From: Motiliproteus sp965230185
Lineage (GTDB): Bacteria > Pseudomonadota > Gammaproteobacteria > Pseudomonadales > Balneatricaceae
Assembly: GCA_965230185.1 (NCBI GenBank)
Contig: OZ245995.1
Location: 3,224,001 to 3,288,000, forward strand
Direction of reading: 5' to 3'
Length of the DNA: 64,000 bases
Shown here: positions 9,057-17,013 of the stretch, one piece after another
Numbering within the stretch: the first letter of the stretch is position 1
Layout of the letters: each line of letters opens with the position of its first letter
Translations under genes and position numbers: made by a program
The notes under the pieces: generated by a model
Told to the model about the DNA's origin: nothing
The model's database searches: none
What the model saw: the letters and a program-made list of their open reading frames with translations, nothing else

Positions 9057-9163
9057 CCTTTGCGGTCCTCCAGTATTTTTCAGGGGCCTGACAGACTTCC
9101 GGAGCCACGGTCCGGATTAAAGCCCACTGATGAATCCGACAAGCATAATACACCGCCCGATCA

Positions 9164-9186
9164 TTACAATCATTGTAAAAACAATG
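9164..9186. promoter_or_regulatory. Overlapping inverted repeats between DUF2066 gene and purM
   Basis: In the divergent gap, TTACAAT-C-ATTGTAA (9164-9178) is a perfect 15-base palindrome. It overlaps a second repeat, CATTGT-AAAA-ACAATG (9171-9186). The place fits an operator for one or both flanking genes, but the sequence does not match the E. coli PurR box, and no regulator can be named. Confidence 0.35.
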
Positions 9187-9325
9187 ACTGCCGATTACCG
9201 TCATGAGTTCTCAGGACCCGCCAGGATTAGTTACTGGCAGACTCTGTTCCGGCGTGGCCTGTTTCCCGACAAACTGATAGAATTCACGCCTCCTTTTTCC
9301 ACACAGTCGTTGAGACCCAAGCACT

Positions 9326-10384
9326 ATGACTACCCCCTCCAACACCACTTCCGTCAGTTATAAAGATGCCGGTGTAGATATTGATGCCGGTAACGCGCTG
9401 GTTGAGCGCATTAAGGGGGTCGCTAAACGCACCCGTCGCCCTGAAGTGATGGCAGGTCTGGGAGGCTTCGGCGCACTGTGCGAACTTCCCGAGGGCTATA
9501 AAAAACCGGTGCTGGTCTCCGGTACCGATGGCGTCGGCACCAAACTGCGACTGGCGATGGATCTCAACAAACATGACAAGATCGGTATCGACCTGGTTGC
9601 CATGTGCGTCAACGATCTGATTGTAGCCGGCGCCGAGCCCCTGTTTTTCCTCGATTACTACGCCACCGGCAAGCTCAATGTCGACGTTGCCGCCGATGTC
9701 GTCACCGGTATCGGTGAAGGCTGCGAACTCTCCGGCTGTGCCCTGGTCGGCGGTGAAACCGCTGAAATGCCTGGCATGTACGAAGGTGAAGACTATGACC
9801 TGGCCGGCTTCTGCGTCGGCGTAGTCGAAAAGGATGAAATTATTGACGGCTCCGCGGTAAAGGTCGGTGACACCCTGATCGGCCTGCCCTCCTCCGGACC
9901 CCATTCCAACGGCTATTCGCTGATCCGCAAGATCATCGAGGTCAGCGGCGCCGATATCAATGAGGCCTTTGGCGACCGGACTCTGGGCGAGGCCCTGCTG
10001 GAGCCAACCCGTATCTACGTTAAACCACTGCTGAAACTGATTCGCGAATCACAGGTTAACGCGCTTTCCCATATTACCGGCGGCGGTCTGCTGGAGAATA
10101 TTCCCCGGGTACTGCCGGACAATGCGCGCGCCGTCATTGATGTCAACGCCTGGCAGCGTCCGGAGATCTTCAACTGGATTCAGCAACATGGCAATGTCGA
10201 CGCCACCGAAATGTACCGCACCCTCAATTGCGGTGTCGGCATGATTATCTGCGTCCCCACCGACCGTGCAGAGGAAGCGCTGGCACTGCTGAAAGCGGAA
10301 GGTGAAGACGCCTTTATCTGCGGTCAGATCGAGCCGCTCGGCGACAGTGAAGAGCAGGTCGAGCTGGTTGGACTGGACGGCTGA
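9326..10384 (+). CDS. purM: Phosphoribosylformylglycinamidine cyclo-ligase
   Basis: PurM closes the imidazole ring of AIR from FGAM with ATP, the fifth step of purine synthesis. The 352 residues follow the family from end to end: SYKDAGVDIDAGN at the start, the GTDGVGTKL loop (about 67-75), GIDLVAMCVNDL, the ATP-binding GGETAEMPGMY (about 142-152), LPSSGPHSNGYSL and HITGGGLLENIPR. Length is normal (about 345-355). It is followed 5 bases later by purN, so the two steps are made together. Confidence 0.97.
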   Translation: MTTPSNTTSVSYKDAGVDIDAGNALVERIKGVAKRTRRPEVMAGLGGFGALCELPEGYKKPVLVSGTDGVGTKLRLAMDLNKHDKIGIDLVAMCVNDLIVAGAEPLFFLDYYATGKLNVDVAADVVTGIGEGCELSGCALVGGETAEMPGMYEGEDYDLAGFCVGVVEKDEIIDGSAVKVGDTLIGLPSSGPHSNGYSLIRKIIEVSGADINEAFGDRTLGEALLEPTRIYVKPLLKLIRESQVNALSHITGGGLLENIPRVLPDNARAVIDVNAWQRPEIFNWIQQHGNVDATEMYRTLNCGVGMIICVPTDRAEEALALLKAEGEDAFICGQIEPLGDSEEQVELVGLDG

Positions 10385-10389
10385 TCGCG

Positions 10390-11067
10390 ATGCAGGGACA
10401 ACCGGAAAAGCCACGCATTGTTGTTCTGATTTCAGGCAGCGGCACCAACCTGCAGGCGATTATCGACAGCGTTATCAGCGGTGATATCGATGCCGATATC
10501 TCCGCCGTAATCAGCAATCGCCCGGACGTCAGGGGCCTGCAGCGTGCCAGTCAGCACGGCATAGCCACCCACACCCTGAATCATCAGGAATACGACAGTC
10601 GGGAAGCCTTCGATGTGGCGATGATGCGCCAGATCGACGACTATCAGCCGGACCTGGTGGTGCTGGCCGGCTTTATGCGTATTCTGACACCGGATTTCGT
10701 ACGCCGTTATCAGGGACGAATGCTCAATATCCACCCCTCGCTGCTGCCAGAGTATCGCGGGCTTCATACCCACCAGCGCGTGCTGGAGGCCGGCGACGAC
10801 ATTCACGGCGTCACAGTACACTTCGTGACCGAAGAGCTGGATGGCGGACCGCTGATTCTGCAGGCGGTGGTACCGGTTCTCTCCGGCGACGACGAAGACA
10901 GCCTCGCCTCCAGAGTGCAGCAGCAGGAACACATCATCTACCCGCTGACAGTGAAATGGTTCGTCGAGGGCCGGCTCGGCTTCAGCGCTGGTACCGTGAC
11001 CATGGATGGTGAACCACTGCCGCCGCAAGGCCTGCAGCTGGACAGCAGAGATCAGGAAGCCGGGTGA
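10390..11067 (+). CDS. purN: Phosphoribosylglycinamide formyltransferase
   Basis: PurN transfers the formyl group of 10-formyl-THF to GAR in purine synthesis. The 225-residue product has the phosphate loop SGSGTNLQAI near residue 15. It also has the catalytic set of the formyltransferase fold: Asn in MLNIHPSLLP, His in HGVTVHFV, and Asp in EELDGGPLI. It runs about 12 residues past the E. coli enzyme. It is operonic with purM and, through a TGATG overlap, with the DUF3108 gene. Confidence 0.96.
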   Translation: MQGQPEKPRIVVLISGSGTNLQAIIDSVISGDIDADISAVISNRPDVRGLQRASQHGIATHTLNHQEYDSREAFDVAMMRQIDDYQPDLVVLAGFMRILTPDFVRRYQGRMLNIHPSLLPEYRGLHTHQRVLEAGDDIHGVTVHFVTEELDGGPLILQAVVPVLSGDDEDSLASRVQQQEHIIYPLTVKWFVEGRLGFSAGTVTMDGEPLPPQGLQLDSRDQEAG

Positions 11068-11795
11068 TGACGCGCAGCAGAGCGACCGCTTCAGCCGTAA
11101 TCCCTGTTGCAGCTGCCCTGCTGCTTATATTGCTCAGACCGGTCGCTTTTGCGGCCGACAGAACCATTGCCCCCTTTCAGGCCCACTATACGGCTGTCTT
11201 CGACGCCGGATTCAGCATGGAAGGGAAAGCAGTCCGGCAACTACGGCGACAGGATGATCAATGGCTGTTCACCCAGGATGCCGACACCATGGTTGCCACC
11301 GTCAGCGAAAGCAGTCACTTCCTGCTGAATACCGGCCAGCTGATCCCTCAGCGCTACGAGTATCTGCGCAAGGTGCTTGGTAAAAAACGTCATGCTCTGC
11401 TCAGCTTCGACTGGCAGCAGCAACAGGTCATCAACAACGTTCAGGACCGCCCCTGGAAACTGGCGGTTGAACCCGGCACCCTGGATAAGCTGAACTACCA
11501 GCTGCAACTGCGGCTTGACCTGCTGAACAACCGGGAACCGCTGGAATACAGGGTTGCCGACGGTGGTCTGATTAAAAACTACCGATTCCGTAAAGATGGA
11601 GAGGAGCGGCTGAAAACGCCCATCGGCACCCTCAGTACCGTCCGTATCAGACGGGTTCGCGAAGACGACAGGAAGCAGACGCTGATCTGGTTTGCCCCCG
11701 ATCTAGATTATCTGATTGTCAAGCTGGCCCAGGTCGACAAGAAAGGCAAAGAATTCACCCTGCTGATTGACAGGCTCTCCACCAGCGATTCCTGA
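11067..11795 (+). CDS. DUF3108 exported protein
   Basis: This is a 242-residue protein of the DUF3108 family, whose function is not established. It has a signal peptide (VIPVAAALLLILLRPVAFA, cut near residue 30) and then a beta-rich periplasmic domain: FQAHYTAVFDAGF, PQRYEYLRKVLG, and a late TLIWFAPDLDYLIVKL. The ATG at 11067 overlaps the purN stop; a GTG one codon earlier is equally possible. The purM-purN-DUF3108 order is the same in Pseudomonas. Confidence 0.87.
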   Translation: MTRSRATASAVIPVAAALLLILLRPVAFAADRTIAPFQAHYTAVFDAGFSMEGKAVRQLRRQDDQWLFTQDADTMVATVSESSHFLLNTGQLIPQRYEYLRKVLGKKRHALLSFDWQQQQVINNVQDRPWKLAVEPGTLDKLNYQLQLRLDLLNNREPLEYRVADGGLIKNYRFRKDGEERLKTPIGTLSTVRIRRVREDDRKQTLIWFAPDLDYLIVKLAQVDKKGKEFTLLIDRLSTSDS

Positions 11796-11813
11796 TCAGC
11801 CGTTATTCAGAAA

Positions 11814-11832
11814 GCCAGGACGACCTCCTGGC
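11814..11832 (+). terminator. Hairpin after the purMN operon
   Basis: GCCAGGA at 11814-11820 pairs with TCCTGGC at 11826-11832 over a five-base loop, 19 bases after the DUF3108 stop. It lacks a T-run, so termination here is probably weak or needs Rho. Confidence 0.4.
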
Positions 11833-11905
11833 CCACCCTGATAAACGGACTCCGACAGCAGTCCACTCCGGTCCCCATAGCCAGCGCAAGGTTCAGGAAT
11901 AAAGC

Positions 11906-12406
11906 ATGATTATTGAAAGAGACACGGTGGTTAGTTTTCACTACCGGCTTAAAGACGAAAACGGCAACGAACTGGAGCGCTCCGACAGCGACCACCCCTC
12001 CCTGTACCTGCACGGCCATGCTGGTATGCTGCCGGGCATCAGCAAGGCGATGGAGGGGCGCTCCGCCGGCGAAAGTTACGAGGTAACCCTCAGCCCCGAA
12101 GAGGGATACGGCCCCCGAACCGACAACGCCAGCGGCAGAATTCCGCTGAAACACGCCCGACTGCCAGGACAGAAACCGATCAGAGGACGCCTGAAACCGG
12201 GCACCGTAATCGAAGTCAGCACAAAGGAAGGGATTCGCCAGGCGACCGTAATCAAGATGGGACTGAAAGCCATAGACATCGATACCAACCACCCACTGGC
12301 CGGCAGGACTCTGAACTTTGAGATCGATATTGTTGACGTCCGGGCCGCCAGCACCGAAGAGATCGCCCACGGCCATGCCCACGGTCCAGGCGGACACCAG
12401 CACTGA
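11906..12406 (+). CDS. slyD: FKBP-type prolyl isomerase, SlyD-like
   Basis: This is a peptidyl-prolyl cis-trans isomerase and folding helper of 166 residues. The FKBP part (TVVSFHYRLKDENGNE, then GMLPGISKAMEGRSAGE and LSPEEGYGPR) is interrupted at about residues 70-130 by the insert-in-flap domain typical of SlyD. The C-terminus is short and His-rich (HGHAHGPGGHQH), so it can bind metal, but it has no cysteine-rich tail like that of E. coli SlyD. It stands as a single gene with a hairpin terminator just downstream. Confidence 0.92.
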   Translation: MIIERDTVVSFHYRLKDENGNELERSDSDHPSLYLHGHAGMLPGISKAMEGRSAGESYEVTLSPEEGYGPRTDNASGRIPLKHARLPGQKPIRGRLKPGTVIEVSTKEGIRQATVIKMGLKAIDIDTNHPLAGRTLNFEIDIVDVRAASTEEIAHGHAHGPGGHQH

Positions 12407-12427
12407 AGAGCCCGGCGCTGTACTGAA

Positions 12428-12453
12428 AAGACCGCTGTCTTCGCAGCGGTCTT
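12428..12453. terminator. Hairpin terminator after slyD
   Basis: AAGACCGCTG at 12428-12437 pairs perfectly with CAGCGGTCTT at 12444-12453 around a TCTTCG loop. Only a short T-rich tail follows. It lies between slyD and the convergent pspC and may serve both. Confidence 0.7.
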
Positions 12454-12496
12454 CTGCCGACTCCGATTCTGCCCGGCACACTCTGAAGCCCCCGGT

Positions 12497-12988
12497 TCAG
12501 AGGTCCCTGAACTCCTGATTAAACTGATATTTGCGGGACGTTACGTATTTTTCCATCGAACGCAGTCGCTGGTCGATGGCTGCCAGCCGTGATTTCATCT
12601 CTTTCAGACGGGCCGCGGGACTGGGACCATAAGTAAACAGATGCTCCCGATGACTGCCCCCCTCTTCCCCAAACTCCTCCTCACCCTCCGAACGAGAACG
12701 ATCAGATTTTTTTTGCCGCCGCTTACCGCCACAACCCGCTCGACCCGACCTGCGTCCGGACCGTTGCGCCGGATGCCTGGCCAGCAGGAAAACTGCCGCA
12801 ATATAAAGCAGGATCGCCAGCTCACCGGTAAACAGAAACAGTGTTACAGCGATCAGCCGCGCCATCCATTCCGGCACTTCAAAGTGCTTCGCCAGCCCGG
12901 CACAGACGCCGAAGAACCAGCCGTCCGCCGGACGGCGATAGAGGTTCATGTTGTAACCGTTTTCCTTATTCGGCTTTCGCCCACTCAT
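12497..12988 (-). CDS. pspC: Phage shock protein C, long form
   Basis: PspC is an inner-membrane sensor/effector of envelope stress that works with PspB and PspA. Residues 14-70 are the PspC domain: LYRRPADGWFFGVCAGLAKHF, then one strong helix (LIAVTLFLFTGELAILLYIAAVFLLA). Unlike the 119-residue E. coli protein, this one reaches 163 residues. Residues 75-110 form a basic then acidic linker (GRRSGRAGCGGKRRQKK, then EGEEEFGEEGG), and the end is a predicted coiled coil (RLKEMKSRLAAIDQRLRSME). The start overlaps the pspB stop by four bases. Confidence 0.9.
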   Translation of the reverse strand: MSGRKPNKENGYNMNLYRRPADGWFFGVCAGLAKHFEVPEWMARLIAVTLFLFTGELAILLYIAAVFLLARHPAQRSGRRSGRAGCGGKRRQKKSDRSRSEGEEEFGEEGGSHREHLFTYGPSPAARLKEMKSRLAAIDQRLRSMEKYVTSRKYQFNQEFRDL

Positions 12989-13257
12989 CGCTCAGCCCTC
13001 CTCTCCCGGTCCCGGTCGTGATAACTGTCGTCATTGTCGCGCCAGCCCCGGTGTTCATGATCCAGAATTCGCTCCAGTGTACGCACCCGGTCCTCCAGCC
13101 GCTCTGCCATGCTCAGGGCATCATCCAGCAGCTGACGATCCTCCTCTGAGAGCCCTTTCTGCATCTGCCCTTTGGTGCGATAGTGCAACCTCAGCCAGAT
13201 TGGCAGCACCACCGTCAGGAAGATAATCGTCGGTACAAAAAACAGATAGCTGGACAT
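12985..13257 (-). CDS. pspB: Phage shock protein B
   Basis: PspB is a small membrane protein that partners PspC and helps pull PspA off the PspF activator during stress. The 90 residues show one N-terminal helix (YLFFVPTIIFLTVVLPIWLRLHY). A cytoplasmic coiled coil with the family motif LSEEDRQLLDDALSMAERLEDRVRTLERIL follows, broken here only by normal spacing. The charged tail (WRDNDDSYHDRDRERRAER) is longer than in E. coli. It starts three bases after pspA. Confidence 0.92.
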   Translation of the reverse strand: MSSYLFFVPTIIFLTVVLPIWLRLHYRTKGQMQKGLSEEDRQLLDDALSMAERLEDRVRTLERILDHEHRGWRDNDDSYHDRDRERRAER

Positions 13258-13260
13258 AAT

Positions 13261-13941
13261 TTACTGTTCCTTCTTTCTGGCATCGAGTTTCGCTTTCAAT
13301 GCCATCAGCTCCTGATCGATCTGTTCACTGCGCTCCAGATCCTCAATCTCTTCAGCCAGTGTGCGCGAACTGTCACGCCCCAGGTCATAAGCCTCAACCT
13401 GACCTTCCAGGTCATCCATTCGCCGCTCGTAGCTGTCGAATTTTTCAAAGGCATCGGTAAGAGCATCCCGATTGATCTGCCGGCGAATCTCCATACGCGA
13501 CCGATTGGTTTTATCCCTCACCAGCAGCGCACTCTGCTTGGCCTTGGCGTCCTGCAGTTTCTGCTGCAGCTGTCCGATCTCCTCATTCAGCACCGACAGG
13601 TGCTCTTCCAGCTGAGTCAGCTCGGTCTCGGCCTGATCGACAGCCTCACTGAGGCTGGCCTTTTCCAGCAGCGCCCCGCGAGCCAGGTCTTCACGCCCCT
13701 TGCTGATCGCCATTTCGGCGCGCGACTCCCATTCACCAGCCTCCGAGCGCAGCCGATCAACCCGACGCTGCAGCTCCTTCTTATCGGCAATAACCTTAGC
13801 AGAGGTAGTCCGAACCTCCACCAGGGTTTCCTCCATCTCCTGAATCATCAGCCGGATCATTTTCTTCGGATCTTCGGCACGATCCAGCAAGGCGGAAATA
13901 TTAGCGTTAACAATATCCTGAAATCGGGAAAAGATGCCCAT
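13261..13941 (-). CDS. pspA: Phage shock protein A
   Basis: PspA belongs to the ESCRT-III-like PspA/Vipp1 family. It binds PspF to keep it inactive and, under membrane stress, forms large assemblies that support the inner membrane. The 226 residues begin with the amphipathic MGIFSRFQDIVNANISALLD and continue as long coiled-coil helices. An LLDRAEDPKKMIRLMIQEME block (about 17-36) marks the family. I chose the ATG at 13941, with AGGAGG just upstream, over a GTG-type start 12 codons earlier that lacks this site. It is the first gene of pspABC, transcribed from a sigma-54 promoter at 14008-14024. Confidence 0.96.
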   Translation of the reverse strand: MGIFSRFQDIVNANISALLDRAEDPKKMIRLMIQEMEETLVEVRTTSAKVIADKKELQRRVDRLRSEAGEWESRAEMAISKGREDLARGALLEKASLSEAVDQAETELTQLEEHLSVLNEEIGQLQQKLQDAKAKQSALLVRDKTNRSRMEIRRQINRDALTDAFEKFDSYERRMDDLEGQVEAYDLGRDSSRTLAEEIEDLERSEQIDQELMALKAKLDARKKEQ

Positions 13942-14007
13942 TATTCTGTCCTCCTGGGGAGCGCTGCCCGCTGCCATCAGCGGAACCGTTTAACTTAGCC
14001 GAGATAT

Positions 14008-14024
14008 TGCAGCTGTCATGCCAG
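14008..14024 (-). promoter_or_regulatory. Sigma-54 promoter of pspABC
   Basis: On the minus strand the sequence reads CTGGCATGACAGCTGCA. This has the invariant GG (14022-14021) and GC (14010-14009) ten bases apart, close to the TGGCAC-N5-TTGC consensus. It lies about 68 bases upstream of the pspA ATG. PspF, encoded divergently, is the expected activator. Confidence 0.85.
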
Positions 14025-14130
14025 TTTCACTCAGAAGACATAACCCTTTGTTTATAATGAAAACTCACCTTAAACCCGAAAAACTCACCGCAATATAAAT
14101 CCACACAACTGACTATTTATGGGTTTTTTA

Positions 14131-14155
14131 AGCCATTTTATGGCTAAATTAGCCA
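14131..14155. promoter_or_regulatory. Candidate PspF enhancer (UAS) repeats
   Basis: Three half-sites alternate in direction with five-base spacers: AGCCA (14131-14135), TGGCT (14141-14145) and AGCCA (14151-14155). The last two form a perfect 15-base palindrome, TGGCTAAATTAGCCA. They lie about 115-140 bases upstream of the sigma-54 promoter, a normal enhancer distance, and end two bases before the pspF start codon. Binding here could activate pspA and at the same time limit pspF. Confidence 0.6.
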
Positions 14156-14156
14156 C

Positions 14157-15194
14157 ATGAGCAGAATATCCTCACCCCAGAAACAGTCACTGATCGGCCA
14201 GTCTGGCAGCCTGATGGAAACCCTGGACCAGGTATCCCGTGTCGCCCCCCTGAAAAAACCGGTACTGATTATCGGTGAGCGGGGTACCGGCAAGGAACTG
14301 ATTGCCGATCGTATCCACTACCTGTCGGAACGCTGGGATCACCCCTTCCTCAAGCTTAACTGCGCCAGCATGAACGAAAATCTGCTGGAATCTGAACTGT
14401 TCGGTCATGAGGCGGGAGCCTTTACCGGTGCACTGAAAACTCACAAAGGGCGCTTTGAGCGAGCTCACCAGGGCACGCTGTTCCTTGATGAACTGGCCAC
14501 CTCTTCCCAGCGGGTGCAGGAGCAACTGCTACGGGTTATCGAGTATGGCGAGTTCGAACGTCTGGGTGGTCATCAGCCGGTTCACACCGACGTCCGGCTG
14601 GTAGCCGCCACCAATCAGGATCTGCTACAGATGGTGGAAGAGAACCAGTTTCGCGCCGATCTGCTGGACCGGCTGACTTTTGATGTGATTCATCTGCCGC
14701 CGCTCCGCTATCGTCGGGACGATATTCCGATGCTGGCCGATCATTTCGCTATCGCCATGATTCATGAGCTGGGTCGCCCTTTCTTCCCCGGCTTCACGCC
14801 CCGAGCCATGGAGCAGCTGCAGAACTGGGACTGGCCAGGCAACATTCGCGAACTTAAAAACGTCGTCGAACGGGCGGTCTGTCGCAGCGCTGACGAACAG
14901 GCCGCCATTGGCGATATCACCTTCAGGCCGCTGCAGAGCCCCTGGTCGGCCGATCAGACAGCAACTACGCCCGACGAACCTCATAGCGAAGACCAGTCTC
15001 TGCCGGTGGCCGGTCAACCCTACTCTGAGGAACCATTCCACGACCAGGTTCGTGAATTTGAAACCGGGCTTATCCGTCGGGCGCTGCGCCGGTGCCGCTT
15101 CAATCAGCGCCGTACTGCTGAACGACTGGGGCTGAGCTATCACCAGCTACGAGGACTTCTGAAAAAATATCAGCTATCCGGTAACGGCGAATAG
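14157..15194 (+). CDS. pspF: Sigma-54-dependent activator PspF
   Basis: PspF is the enhancer-binding ATPase that opens sigma-54 polymerase at the psp promoter. Like E. coli PspF it has no N-terminal sensory domain: residues 10-245 are the AAA+ domain and the end is a Fis-type helix-turn-helix (RRTAERLGLSYHQLRGLL). Key motifs are Walker A GERGTGKE (about 40), the sigma-54-contacting GAFTGA loop (about 86), Walker B GTLFLDE (about 106) and RADLLDRL. A 50-residue linker rich in acidic residues separates the domains and makes it longer (345) than the E. coli protein. No Shine-Dalgarno sequence precedes the ATG, so basal expression is probably low. Confidence 0.95.
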   Translation: MSRISSPQKQSLIGQSGSLMETLDQVSRVAPLKKPVLIIGERGTGKELIADRIHYLSERWDHPFLKLNCASMNENLLESELFGHEAGAFTGALKTHKGRFERAHQGTLFLDELATSSQRVQEQLLRVIEYGEFERLGGHQPVHTDVRLVAATNQDLLQMVEENQFRADLLDRLTFDVIHLPPLRYRRDDIPMLADHFAIAMIHELGRPFFPGFTPRAMEQLQNWDWPGNIRELKNVVERAVCRSADEQAAIGDITFRPLQSPWSADQTATTPDEPHSEDQSLPVAGQPYSEEPFHDQVREFETGLIRRALRRCRFNQRRTAERLGLSYHQLRGLLKKYQLSGNGE

Positions 15195-15234
15195 TCTACA
15201 CTGATGGGCTTTCGCGGTTGTAAACGGACTTTCT

Positions 15235-17013
15235 ATGGCGCTGTTTGCTCATCTGAGCTGGTTCTTCCGGGAGCACTGGCGGACCTACCTGCTGGCTCTG
15301 CTGATGCTGGCTGGCGTCGCGGTACTCAACATGGCGGTTCCCTGGCTGATCGGCAGAGCGGTCGATCAGCTTGTCAGCTCAGGCGCCCAACCCCGCTCGG
15401 GTTCCGACAACGACATCAGCGGCTACCTGCTCGCTCTGCTTATACTGGGACTCTGCGTCTATGGCCTGCGGTACGGCTGGCGCCTGATTCTGTTCGGCAC
15501 CTCCTACCAGCTGGGAAACAGGCTCCGGGCCCGCTTTTACCAGCGCCTCTGCCGCCAGGGAGCTGCTTTTTACGGCCGCCACGGTACCGGCGACCTGATG
15601 GCACGCGCCACCAACGATATCGATGCAATCGAGCTGGCCGCCGGTGAAGGGGTGCTGTCCGGTTTTGACGGCCTGCTGACCTTCCTGCTGGTTCTGATCA
15701 TGATGTTCGCCGTGATCGACTGGCGGCTGGCACTGGTAGCACTGATTCCCTTTCCGTTTATGGCGTTGGGGTTCTATCGTATTTCACGGGCAGTACATCA
15801 TCACTTCCAGCGGGCGCTGGAGCTCTTCTCGGCGCTCAACGACCGGACACAGCAGACACTGTCGGGAATCCATCTGGTTCGGGCGATGGGACGGGAAACG
15901 ACCGAAAGCCTGGCGTTTTCAGCTATCGCCGAAAAGGCGTCGGACAGCAATTATCGGGTCGCCCGCAGCGAGGCGCTGTACGATCCGGTCATCTTTCTCT
16001 GCCTCTCCGCCGCCCTGCTGCTGACTCTGGGTTACGGCGCGCTGCTGATCTGGCAACAACAACTCAGCGTTGGCCAGCTGACCAGCTTTACCATGTATCT
16101 TGGTCAGTTGATCTGGCCGATGTTTGCCTTCGGCTGGCTGCTGAATATCGTTGAGCGCGGCAGCGCTGCGTTTACCCGGGTCGAAGAACTGCTGACCACA
16201 GCCGACAGCATTGAGGACAAAGGCCGGCAGCGGCCCGCTGGCATCGACATCCGGGTCCGGGAGCTCTGCTTCAGCTATCCCGACGCAACAACACCTGCGC
16301 TGGAGGGGATCAGCTTCGATCTTACCGCCGGTCAGACCCTGGGCATCGCGGGCCCGACCGGTGCCGGTAAGAGCACGCTGGTTCAGTTACTGATGCGTCA
16401 CTGGCAGAGCCCACCCGGTCAGATCCGGCTGGATGACCGGCCGCTGGATCAGTGGCAATTACAGGCGTTGCGAGCGGGCTTTGCCTGGGTACCCCAGGAA
16501 GCCTTTCTGTTCAGCCTCAGCATTGCCGAAAATATCGCCCTGTTCCGCCCCGAAGCATCTGCAGAGGAGATTCAGGCAGCCGCCACGGCCGCCTGCGTCC
16601 ACGAGGATATCCAGGCCTTTCCAGCGGGCTACCGAACCCGGGTCGGCGAGCGGGGAGTCACCCTGTCAGGGGGGCAGCGTCAGCGTATTGCCATCGCCCG
16701 GGCCCTGGTATCGCGAGCACCGATACTGATTCTGGATGACGCGCTGTCGGCAGTGGATATCCATACCGAGCGAAATATCCTCGATCATCTGCGCCAGCAG
16801 CTCGATCAGCCCACCGATGAGATTCAGCGAAGCTGTATCATTATCAGCCACCGGCTGTCCGCCGTGGAGCTCAGTGACCAGATACTGGTGCTGTCCCACG
16901 GCCAACTGCAGCAGAAAGGCAACCACAAAGCGCTGATCAGCGAAGACGGCTGGTATGCCAGAATGTGGACCTATCAGCAGATGGAAACCACCCTGCTGGA
17001 GGAACTTCGATGA
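15235..17013 (+). CDS. mdlA: ABC exporter subunit MdlA (SmdA-like)
   Basis: This is one half of a heterodimeric type IV ABC exporter in the inner membrane; related pairs expel drugs or lipophilic molecules. The 592 residues start like E. coli MdlA (LFAHLSWFFREHWR), with six membrane helices to about residue 300 and a nucleotide-binding domain after 330. Walker A is GPTGAGKST, the signature is LSGGQRQRI, and Walker B reads ILDDALSAVD. An Asp replaces the usual catalytic Glu, as in one site of asymmetric exporters. Its stop overlaps the mdlB start (ATGA). The substrate is unknown. Confidence 0.93.
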   Translation: MALFAHLSWFFREHWRTYLLALLMLAGVAVLNMAVPWLIGRAVDQLVSSGAQPRSGSDNDISGYLLALLILGLCVYGLRYGWRLILFGTSYQLGNRLRARFYQRLCRQGAAFYGRHGTGDLMARATNDIDAIELAAGEGVLSGFDGLLTFLLVLIMMFAVIDWRLALVALIPFPFMALGFYRISRAVHHHFQRALELFSALNDRTQQTLSGIHLVRAMGRETTESLAFSAIAEKASDSNYRVARSEALYDPVIFLCLSAALLLTLGYGALLIWQQQLSVGQLTSFTMYLGQLIWPMFAFGWLLNIVERGSAAFTRVEELLTTADSIEDKGRQRPAGIDIRVRELCFSYPDATTPALEGISFDLTAGQTLGIAGPTGAGKSTLVQLLMRHWQSPPGQIRLDDRPLDQWQLQALRAGFAWVPQEAFLFSLSIAENIALFRPEASAEEIQAAATAACVHEDIQAFPAGYRTRVGERGVTLSGGQRQRIAIARALVSRAPILILDDALSAVDIHTERNILDHLRQQLDQPTDEIQRSCIIISHRLSAVELSDQILVLSHGQLQQKGNHKALISEDGWYARMWTYQQMETTLLEELR

